Below, in pieces: positions 57,063-64,000 of a DNA stretch of 64,000 bases. The notes under the pieces were generated by a model that was given only the letters and a program-made list of their open reading frames with translations, did not search any database and had not been told where the DNA came from. The stretch is from Micromonospora lutea (GTDB taxonomy: Bacteria > Actinomycetota > Actinomycetes > Mycobacteriales > Micromonosporaceae): NCBI RefSeq assembly GCF_016863535.1, contig NZ_BOPB01000025.1, positions 155,925 through 219,924 on the forward strand, in the 5' to 3' direction. The position numbers were made by a program, and so were the translations under genes. Positions within the stretch are counted from its first letter, which is position 1. Each line of letters opens with the position of its first letter.

Positions 57063-58237
57063 TACAGATCTTGAATGGTCAGGTTGTGTCGGGTTCGAGT
57101 GTCAGTCCGGTGTGAGCGAGGAAGCCGTCGAGCAGGTCGGTGCGGTACTGGATGCTTTTGAGTCGGTTCTTGATGATCGCGAGGAGATGGTCGACGCCGG
57201 TCACGGCGAGGTTGCCGATGCTGCGTTTGAGGTGTGACCACACTGCCTCGGTCGGGTTCAGGTCTGGGGCGTAGGCCGGTAGCCGGATCACGGTCAGCCA
57301 GTCCCGGGCGTCGATCATGGCGCGCATCGCGGCGCTGATGTGGGTGTTCAGGTTGTCCCAGATCAGCACGATCGGCCCGTCGAGTTGCTGGTGGGCGGCG
57401 TCGAGAAGCTGATGTAGTCGCATTCGCTGAAGCTGCGTCGTTCGTTTTTGCGGCCGCGGTGCACGATCGTGCGGTAGATCAACCGGGGCCGCTGGCCGGG
57501 CCGGTAACAGGTCAGCCCGGCGATCGAGACGCGGCCGGAGCCCTTGCCCGACACCGGGACCACCGGGGTGTGACCGCGTCGGCCCCAGGTGCGTACCTTC
57601 GGTGGACGCAGCGTTTGACCGGCCTCGTCTTCGAAGACCAGCCACGCCTGCCGCTGCGCCGCTACCGTTTTCCCGCCGGCCAAACCTCCCGCCGCCACGT
57701 CGAGACCGCGGCTTCGTCACGCTCGACCGCACGGTGCTTGGGCACCTGCACCGACCAACCAAGCCGGTACATGATGTTCGCCGTGCCACGCAGCGTGTAG
57801 CGGGTGCGGAACATCCGAGCGATCAGATCCGACACCCGCGCCAGGGTCCACCGCTGATCGGCACCGAACCCGTGCGCCGCCGGCCCCTGCTCCAGGGCGT
57901 CGGCCAGGCGCCGCAGCCGGCCCTCATCAAGGCGACAGCGAGACCCACCGGGCCCCTTCGACGCCAGAGCCTGCTCACCACCGGCCTTCCACCGTTTGCG
58001 CCACCCGTACACCGCGGTCTGCGACACCCGCAGCCTGCGCGCGATCTCCGGCACCGACACATCCTGGACGAACCAACCGGCCGCCTGCCGTCGTACCGCC
58101 TCACGCTTGGCCCGCCCCCGCGCGGACAACCCACCTCCATCGGGATACCTCATCACCCCGGCCTACAACGACCACCAGCGAAGATCACGACGACACGCCG
58201 AACCACAGTGGACACACCTGGCCATTCAAGATCTGTA
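57063..58237 (-). mobile_element. IS630-family insertion sequence with intact terminal inverted repeats
   Basis: The ends are TACAGATCTTGAATGGTCAG at 57063 onward and its complement ending at 58237, a 22-bp inverted repeat with one mismatch. Each end begins with TA, the expected TA target duplication of IS630/Tc1-mariner elements. The element holds one transposase gene with two frameshifts. It lies 170 bp upstream of the PyrE-like start and may have separated that gene from its original promoter. Confidence 0.85.
57079..58156 (-). pseudogene. IS630-type transposase, two frameshifts
   Basis: Three frames together give the full protein: an N-terminal HTH part (DVSVPEIARRLRVSQTAVYG; 58156 to about 57670), a middle part with the first catalytic Asp (AWLVFEDEAGQTLRPPKVRT; about 57670 to 57420) and a C-terminal part with the second Asp and Glu (IVLIWDNLNTH; YAPDLNPTEAVWSHLKRS). 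Frame changes are near 57670 and 57418. Some IS630 elements use one programmed frameshift, but two make decay or sequencing error more likely. Confidence 0.85.
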
Positions 58238-58864
58238 GCGAATGCCCGCGCCAAATCCGACCCGACTCACCCCGGACCAGCTGGGCATCCCACTGGCAAG
58301 CCGTGCGCGCGGACATGTCAACACACAGCTCACCCCAGGGGCAATGGTGCGAACTCCCCACACCACTCAACCGTTCGGCCCGCCAGACTCGCGGTCTGTC
58401 CGCGCGCCGACCGTCCCAAGTGCCAGCCGTTTGGCTTCGGCGGCTGGTCAACGACGTGGCAGGACCACGGGGCATTTGTGGCTCGTCGCCGACAGCCACG
58501 GCCACGTCCGAATGGTTGCGCTCCGTTACCTACTCGGCGAACCTCACGGCCATTTCAGGCAGCATGCCAGTTCCAAAGTGACCGCCGATCGTCGCTCCTC
58601 GACGGATGCTTCGGACGGCCCGAGATGATCTGATGTGCGCGGGACCCGTCCTCGGTAAGGAAGTCGGTAAGGAAGGACGATGTCATGAACTGCTGCGCGA
58701 ACGCGGCGCACAGTTGGCCGATGGCAGACGTTCTGCGATCTCTGCGGCCAATCGGGCGCACCAACCAGCCATCTCGGTCGTACCTGTGCGTGAAGGATGT
58801 GTAGCAATGTCGAGGTCGACCCGGCAGCGAGAGCGGTGACCGGAAGCTGTCGAAAGGTGGAGCA
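58238..58864. other. 627-bp region without a convincing gene
   Basis: Both strands have open frames of 70-130 codons, but none shows domain features or a good ribosome site. A direct repeat GGTAAGGAAGTCGGTAAGGAAG-like (58654-58679) and a possible 39-codon frame starting at 58685 after AGGAAGGA are present; I could not support the latter further. The stretch may be debris from earlier insertions plus the promoter for the gene at 58865. Confidence 0.4.
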
Positions 58865-60184
58865 ATGAGTTACTGCACCAACTGTGGTGCCGCCGCCCAG
58901 CAGCAAGCTCGGTTCTGCGCAACCTGCGGAACGGCCATCGTCGCTTCAGGTGGTCCTCCGGATCAGGTCTTCCGGCAAGATCCTCCGATGGCCGGCGGTA
59001 TCGTGCCTGCCGCGGAACGGCCGGTCTCCGGCGGTCCGAAATTCCCGCCCTCCGCAGCTGCGCGGGTGGGTGGCGGCGCGCCCGTAGGCAGGCCTCCCAT
59101 GCGACGCCGCGTCGCGGTGATCGCGACCGTGATGGCGGTGTTCCTCACGGCGGGCGCGATCGTGGCTGTCGGGGCGCTTCGGGGCGACGACCACCCGACA
59201 TTGCAATGGACCAGCATGCCCACCTCCGGACTCCCTGCGAATATCGATTCAATAGCGTGCCCGGCGGAGAACGAGTGCTGGATGGCGAGCCGGAACATCC
59301 GGGGTATCGCCCACCTCAAGGACGACGCGATCACGATCATCGAACTGAACCCCGATTTCGTGCCAATCAGCGTGGCCTGCCGAACGCCGGATGATTGCTG
59401 GGCCGAGGGAGAAGATCGAGGCGCACTTGACGCTGCCGGGGAGCCTATGTCGGTCGGGGGGCCTTGGACCTTGGCCTACCACTACCACGGCGGCACGTGG
59501 ACGCCCGAGCATTTGAACTCTGGGGGGCGTTTCGGATGTACCCCGCAGGCATGTTTCCAACGACGAGACTCTATGGTCAGGGTGTGGGACGGCAGCCGGT
59601 GGAGGGAGAGCCCGGTGCTGCCCGCGGCGGTGAATTCCGTGATAGTGACGTCCCTGTCCTGCAACGCCCACGACGACTGCATCGGCTTCAACCACAAGGG
59701 CAGTGTGCTCCGACTGACCGGTGGAGAGTGGTCCGCCACGGGTGAACCGCTGGATCTGCCGGACATGTGGCCAGTCGGCCAGTGCCCGACCACGGATGAC
59801 TGCATCGTGCTCCTGACCTCTGTAGGGGGGGCCGATGCCTCGGTCGTCCAGGTAAAGGACGGGCAGTGGGTGCTCACAGATGACGCACGCCGCGGGTTGC
59901 CGAGGCGCTTCTTCACCAGGGCGGCCTTCGCCTGCACATCCATCACAAACTGCCTCATCGGTAGATCCCACAGCACGGACAGCGAACCGACGGACACGCA
60001 GAACCTGGTTGATGAGTGGATCTGGCAGTGGAATGGTAAGGAGTGGCGAGCCAACAGCGTCAGTGGGTTGACGAGTACCGCCGCTGGGATTTCCAAGGTG
60101 AGCTGTGCCTCGGAACGCTCCTGCTACGCCATTGGCTACTACACAAACGACGAGCCGTTCATCCTACACGGCACCCCAGGCTGA
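58865..60184 (+). CDS. Zinc-ribbon membrane protein with seven extracellular Cys-pair repeats
   Basis: The 439-residue protein starts with a zinc ribbon (YCTNCGAAAQQQARFCATCG, residues 3-22), a Pro/Gly linker and one transmembrane helix (VAVIATVMAVFLTAGAIVAV, about residues 82-102). The outer part has seven repeats with paired cysteines: SIACPAENECWMA, SVACRTPDDCWAE, RFGCTPQACFQ, SLSCNAHDDCIGF, VGQCPTTDDCIV, AFACTSITNCLIG, KVSCASERSCYAIG. This pattern suggests a beta-propeller with a disulphide in each blade. Similar repeats occur in secreted actinobacterial proteins of unknown function. The start ATG follows AAAGGTGGAGCA. Confidence 0.75.
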   Translation: MSYCTNCGAAAQQQARFCATCGTAIVASGGPPDQVFRQDPPMAGGIVPAAERPVSGGPKFPPSAAARVGGGAPVGRPPMRRRVAVIATVMAVFLTAGAIVAVGALRGDDHPTLQWTSMPTSGLPANIDSIACPAENECWMASRNIRGIAHLKDDAITIIELNPDFVPISVACRTPDDCWAEGEDRGALDAAGEPMSVGGPWTLAYHYHGGTWTPEHLNSGGRFGCTPQACFQRRDSMVRVWDGSRWRESPVLPAAVNSVIVTSLSCNAHDDCIGFNHKGSVLRLTGGEWSATGEPLDLPDMWPVGQCPTTDDCIVLLTSVGGADASVVQVKDGQWVLTDDARRGLPRRFFTRAAFACTSITNCLIGRSHSTDSEPTDTQNLVDEWIWQWNGKEWRANSVSGLTSTAAGISKVSCASERSCYAIGYYTNDEPFILHGTPG

Positions 60185-60327
60185 TCACCATCCTCGTGCT
60201 TGGCCCAATCGGCGGGAGCATGCCCTTGCGGCCGGCGCAGCCGCCGCGACGCGGCCGGGTCTGCGATGCGCGAGATCCAGCTCCCGTCCGAGCACCCGCA
60301 GCACCGGCAGGTCGGTGTCGGCCTTGA

Positions 60328-61698
60328 CCCAGGGCTATTGCGTAGTTGGTTGACGGGTGTTTGACCTGGGAGTTGGGGGTGGGGTCCAGCGAGGTCGGGT
60401 CCATGTAGGACGGGCGCGACCCGTTGGTGATCATGGAGTTTGCGAAGACCCATGAGCCAGAACAGGACCGCACCCGCCGATGTCATCATCGCTCACCGAG
60501 ATCGTGCTTGCGCACCGACCCTCCGATGAATCGTTACCTACCGCGGTCACCGAAGGTGACCATCACAGTCTGTTCGTGGTGCTGGCTGCCGTGCCTGACC
60601 CGCGTGAACCGCGGGGCCGGCGCTATCCGCTGGTGAGCATCCTCGCGGTGGCGGTGTGCGCGGTGCTGGCCGGGGCGTGCACGTTCGCCGCGATCACCGA
60701 TTGGGTGCGCGATCAGGATCGATCGGTGTGGGGCCGGCTCGGGTTCACCGATCGGGTTCCCGCGGCCACGATGATGTGGCGGCTGTTGATCCGCATCGAC
60801 GCCGAGGTGCTGTCGCAGGTGCTGGTCCGGTGGCTGGGGGCCCGGGCGATGCCGGTGGTGGCGACCGGACGACGGTGGCGCCTCGTCATCGCCGTCGATG
60901 GGAAGGTCGTCCGCGGTGCCCGGCTGCCCGACGGGCGGCAGGTCCATCTGCTGTCGGCCCTACGACACGAGCACCTGTGTCGTGCTCGCCCATGTGCAGA
61001 TTGCGGCGAAGTCCAATGAAATCCCGGCGTTCACACCGCTGTTGCAGCTGGTCGCGCCCAGCTGGGATCACTCAAAGACGTCCTGGTCGTCGCGGACGCG
61101 TTGCATGCCCAGACCGGGCATGCCGAGCTGCTCGCCGCCGCCGGAGGGCATCTGATGGTCGCGGTCAAGGGAAACCAACCGAAGCTGTTCGCGCAGCTCA
61201 AGGCCCTGCCCTGGGCGCAGGTGCCGGTCGGGGACCAGACCCGCGACACCGGCCACGGCCGCAAAGAAACCCGAACCGTCAAAGCGATTACCATCCAAAC
61301 CCCGGGCGGGTTGGGCTTTCCCCACGTACAGCAGGCCGTCCGGATCACCCGGACCCACACGATCAAGGGCAGAACCACCCGCGAAACGGCGTACCTGACC
61401 GTGTCCCTGCCCGCCGAACAGGCCCAGCCAACCGACCTGGGCGCCTGGGCGCGGTCCGAGTGGCACATCGAGAATCGCCTGCACTACGTCAGAGACGTGA
61501 CGCTACGTGAAGACGCCCACCAGACCCGCACCGGCAACGGCCCTACCGTCTTCGCCACGCTCCGTAACACCCCGATCGGCTACCACCGCACCAACGGCGC
61601 AACCAACATCGCCGAAGCCACCCGACGCGCCAACCGCCGACCACACGACCTCATCGACGCCGTGACCAGGAGAAACCCAACTACGCAATAGCCCTGGG
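60328..61698 (+). mobile_element. ISAs1-family insertion sequence with perfect 22-bp inverted repeats
   Basis: CCCAGGGCTATTGCGTAGTT begins at 60328 and the exact complement ends at 61698; 22 bp match perfectly. The right repeat overlaps the transposase stop codon. I could not identify an obvious target duplication. The flanking sequence on the left (60185-60327) lacks a gene; on the right is another gene-poor stretch. Confidence 0.85.
60480..61691 (+). pseudogene. ISAs1-type transposase, two frameshifts
   Basis: The N-terminal part has VPDPREPRGRRYPLVSILAV and the first catalytic Asp in IAVDGKVVRGARLPDGRQVH. An extra C at 60958-60960 shifts the frame, and a second shift lies near 61050-61062. 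The C-terminal frame carries ALHAQTGHAELLAAAGGHLM, VKGNQPKLFAQLKALPW and WHIENRLHYVRDVTLREDAH (DDE Glu). With both shifts corrected the protein would be complete, so the inactivation is recent or reflects sequencing errors. Confidence 0.85.
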
Positions 61699-62163
61699 TT
61701 GCCCCCACCGACAACCTCAGGCTGAAGACATACGATCGGAACGGCCCACTGGAAGAACTAGATGACATACGAGGGGCGTCAGTAGTGCGCCGAGAAAAGG
61801 TTTGCGTCGGCGTGACCCTTTCGCGGCCGGCACCCCATGGCGATAGTGATCGCGAATAACGCGGGGGTGCAAACAGCCTCAATGCGGCATCTGACGGCTT
61901 CGAGGAAGACGACCTGACCGTCGAGTTCGACGATGAAGCGGGTAAGTTCTGCGTCGTCGGTGAACGCGCGTTGAGCTAAATGGGCTGGTGATGACGCGAG
62001 TCGCCCGGAGCTTACACACAATCTCGGGCATTTCCGGGATGCGCCGCCTGCGGCGATGAAGACGTCGGCCACACTCGTCAGACCGGGCCAGGCACGTAGC
62101 CTCATTCGCTTTCTTTAGCCCCTGTCTCTGCGAGACGCCAACGGCGCGGGCGCGACAGCCGGT
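61699..62163. other. 465-bp region without a convincing gene
   Basis: A minus-strand frame (61779-62105) includes AFTDDAELTRFIVELDGQVV, which looks somewhat protein-like, but has no ribosome site or family and may be a fragment. A plus-strand frame just after the IS reads TDNLRLKTYDRNGPLEEL before stopping and could be the C-terminal end of a gene cut by the ISAs1 element. Neither is firm. Confidence 0.35.
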
Positions 62164-62778
62164 TCAGAGCCGAGATGTTATCAGCTTGCCAATTTCAAGC
62201 AGGGCGTCGTGATCGATTATCGTCGCGTCGATGCTGGGACCGACACCAACACTGACACTAGCCCGCTTGGCATTGAAGGAGTGGGCATTGATGTACGCCT
62301 CCCAGCCGCCACCGACGTCAACAGCATGCCCATATGCACGGTTGGGGTTGTACCAGTTGTCATTGGTGGGCCTCGTTACATCAATAGTATAGAATTTATT
62401 TCCCTGACCGTATCGACACTCCGCGACCGGCCCATCGGTGCTGTCAACGGATTCGGTCAGGCCCTCTTTGGGGTACCCGGCGAGCAGAGTAGCCGCCTCT
62501 TGGTCAGTCAATAGACTGCACGGGTCAACGCCAACCCTCGCGATGGCCTCCCGCGCCGGACTCTGCATCGTCGGACTAGGCAGCAACAGGTCGGGCTGTT
62601 CCGGCGTGGTCGTCTCGGTGGTCTGCGAAGTCGGGCGATCCGAACTCCCGGAGGGCGCAGATGTGACATTATCAGAGCCAGACAGATGATCGTTACTCGG
62701 TGGACTACATGCAGTCAATGCAGATATCGCGATGACCGCAGGCAGGCCGACGAGCCGCATACCCTTGAGCGTAATCAT
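62164..62778 (-). CDS. DUF3558-like lipoprotein
   Basis: The ATG at 62778 (GAAGGG ribosome site) gives 204 residues with signal peptide and lipobox (VIAISALTACSPPS, Cys at about residue 24), a Ser/Thr/Pro-rich linker, then a globular domain. The segments VDPCSLLTDQEAATLLAG and ECRYGQGNKFYTIDVTRP match DUF3558, with two Cys likely in a disulphide. Such lipoproteins are common in actinobacteria, sit on the outer face of the membrane and have unknown function. Third-position GC is lower than in the first half of the window. Confidence 0.82.
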   Translation of the reverse strand: MITLKGMRLVGLPAVIAISALTACSPPSNDHLSGSDNVTSAPSGSSDRPTSQTTETTTPEQPDLLLPSPTMQSPAREAIARVGVDPCSLLTDQEAATLLAGYPKEGLTESVDSTDGPVAECRYGQGNKFYTIDVTRPTNDNWYNPNRAYGHAVDVGGGWEAYINAHSFNAKRASVSVGVGPSIDATIIDHDALLEIGKLITSRL

Positions 62779-62788
62779 AAAGAACCCT

Positions 62789-63066
62789 TCAATCCGGGGT
62801 GAAGTGCGCGCCCGAATCGTACCGGCCGAAGTGCCGCCCCACCACCATCTCATCATTGATAGGCAAGTCAACGAGCTTCCGCATGAACGTATCGGTCGCG
62901 ATCCGCCACCCTTGGACGGCCACTCGGCTCCCCCACGAACACGGCGCCCAAAGCCGAGATTCGACACCTCCCGCACGAACGCCGGCAGTGCAGGTAGAAC
63001 ATGAATCGCCCGCCTCGACTCCTCATCAAAGACACCAAGGCGGCCGAACTCTTCAGCCGACAGGGA
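62789..63066 (-). pseudogene. Possible decayed gene between the lipoprotein and membrane protein genes
   Basis: One minus-strand frame reads LSAEEFGRLGVFDEESRRAI and VLPALPAFVREVSNLGFG; a different frame then reads VQGWRIATDTFMRKLVDLPI and GRHFGRYDSGAHFTPD before a stop at 62789. Both look protein-like, suggesting one gene broken by a frameshift around 62930. No family is recognised and no start was found. Confidence 0.35.
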
Positions 63067-63071
63067 TTTTG

Positions 63072-63800
63072 CTAGAACTGCCCTTTATAGCGAAGAACGA
63101 CGTCACCCAGACGGGCGCTTGGATCTCCACTGCAGTGATAAGAGATGGCTGGCGGCGCCAGCGGACTTCCGGTCTTAACGCCAAGTTCGATCCCCACTTG
63201 GCGCAAACCACGCAAGGCGTCCTCCGAGGACGCCTCAAGGAACTGCTGACAGGTGGAATTTTGAGTGATCTCATTCCCGGACGAAATTTGGTTAAAACCG
63301 TAGAGCGCGGCAATCACAAGCAACCCAGCCAGAAGGATTCCTCCACCGATCTTTGTAGTGTTCGTTTTACTAATATTGTCACCCATGTGAGCCCCACCAT
63401 GGATGACTCCGCTCATTACTTTAGCCTCACCACTTGCGGTGACCGTGCTGCTGATCTGGTCACCTACGATAGAGCCGGCTTCTTGCACCGTCGAAAGCGC
63501 CTCGGCTTCTTCGATCAACTCTCGGATCTTGGACTTGAAGAAAACGTCATTCTTCGCCAACCAGCCAATTGCCGCAGCTAGGTCGCCTTGAGCGCGGACG
63601 CTTCTCGGGCTTCTCTCCCATTCCTCGTAAATCTCACTACTATCTGAGTCGATGAGCTGAGAGTGAACCCGCGAGCGAAGCTTCTTCGCTGCAGCTTGAA
63701 GACCAGCGCTCGCGGCGCCACCAATCGCGGCAACCAGGACACCTACAGCCGCCTTGCCAAGCTCCTCTTCCATAGCGTCATAGTTTCGGTCATCGGGCAC
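63072..63800 (-). CDS. Hypothetical membrane-anchored protein
   Basis: The 242-residue product (GTG 63800; ATG 63773 also possible) has an N-terminal hydrophobic/amphipathic helix (GKAAVGVLVAAIGGAASAGL), a central helical part (WLAKNDVFFKSKIRELIEEA) and a segment rich in Gly/Thr (SGVIHGGAHMGDNISKTNTT). A transmembrane helix (GGGILLAGLLVIAALYGF) follows, with a short outer domain containing two cysteines (NSTCQQFLEA; ISYHCSGDPS). The central Gly/His repeat region resembles sequences in NTPase-anchored conflict proteins, but no domain is recognised with confidence. Confidence 0.6.
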   Translation of the reverse strand: MPDDRNYDAMEEELGKAAVGVLVAAIGGAASAGLQAAAKKLRSRVHSQLIDSDSSEIYEEWERSPRSVRAQGDLAAAIGWLAKNDVFFKSKIRELIEEAEALSTVQEAGSIVGDQISSTVTASGEAKVMSGVIHGGAHMGDNISKTNTTKIGGGILLAGLLVIAALYGFNQISSGNEITQNSTCQQFLEASSEDALRGLRQVGIELGVKTGSPLAPPAISYHCSGDPSARLGDVVLRYKGQF

Positions 63801-64000
63801 ACGAGGGGACCGACTGAATCGGCCCTCTCCATGTCAAGAAGCCGACAGCACCACGAAGGCAAGGAGTTGATCACGCTCGATTAACCCCAATTGGCGGCAT
63901 AGATCCCACAAGGATGCAGACCACATTCTCCGGGGCGGCCGGTTCGCGGATGACACGGTGGACGTGTTTACCGGGGGCCGGCGACTGCGCACGTCGGTGG
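63801..64000. other. Window end, no gene assigned
   Basis: The last 100 bases include a plus-strand frame reading HILRGGRFADDTVDVFTGGR up to the edge. It could be the beginning of a gene fragment or part of an insertion sequence, but too little is visible to name it. Confidence 0.3.

Noticed and set aside
58242..58628. 128-codon plus-strand frame after the IS630 element
   Set aside because: Unstructured Arg/Pro/Ser-rich translation, no ribosome site, and competing frames on the other strand look equally poor.

Overview
The window is high-GC DNA, with GTG starts, leaderless-looking starts and many actinobacterial families (Scr1/DUF5753 regulator with DUF397, a conservon-type kinase with roadblock protein, MEDS-domain regulators, a c-di-AMP riboswitch ahead of a cell-wall protein, DUF3558 and DUF6518 proteins). 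It reads as a chromosomal piece of a Micromonosporaceae member, probably Micromonospora or a close relative. The genus is inferred from gene content and recall of similar proteins, not from a search.

Positions 1-45 kb look like ordinary core/peripheral chromosome. In order: the end of a CDP-glycerol glycerophosphotransferase-like gene; a sugar-type ABC ATPase; a small hypothetical/HTH/DUF397 group; a beta-phosphoglucomutase/GH65 phosphorylase pair; an AI-2E-type permease; a beta-carbonic anhydrase; a cell-wall LAS-type hydrolase under a cyclic-di-AMP riboswitch; YibE/F; a copper operon (CsoR, CopZ, copper-binding protein, CopA) with CsoR-type palindromes; CsbD; MEDS regulators; an ECF sigma factor with a tail-to-tail zinc-finger anti-sigma factor; GH15; an aldonolactone-oxidase-like flavoprotein overlapping a sensory-rhodopsin-transducer homologue; a tandem CrcB pair; YnfA; an ABC exporter; a yellow/MRJP-like protein; a second copper ATPase carrying the same palindrome; a shortened conservon; a polyprenyl synthase; and an RsbU/V/W-like partner-switching cluster.

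From about 46.1 kb the character changes. Decayed gene fragments (DUF4143 ATPase, helicase 3' part, IS110 5' end), two copies of the promoter plus 5' half of a tRNA-Arg(CCU), two frameshifted insertion sequences with intact terminal inverted repeats (IS630 type and ISAs1 type) and scattered hypothetical genes mark an accessory region. Between the two half-tRNAs (46.75-52.77 kb) lies a compact island: an AbiEii-like nucleotidyltransferase with an HTH partner gene and a 16-bp palindrome, a primase-polymerase (AEP)-SF2 helicase fusion of the kind assigned to predicted TOTE conflict systems, and two divergent conserved hypothetical genes. It is the best candidate for a little-described defence or conflict system here. 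The helicase gene carries a one-base insertion near its 5' end, and the IS630 and ISAs1 transposases carry two frameshifts each, so real decay and sequencing indels both need considering.

Beyond the island are a DUF7710-containing protein, DUF4184 and DUF4259 proteins, a GNAT acetyltransferase, an orphan orotate-phosphoribosyltransferase-like gene, a zinc-ribbon membrane protein with seven cysteine-pair repeats, a DUF3558 lipoprotein and a membrane-anchored protein of unknown function. No CRISPR array, rRNA or intact tRNA was seen.
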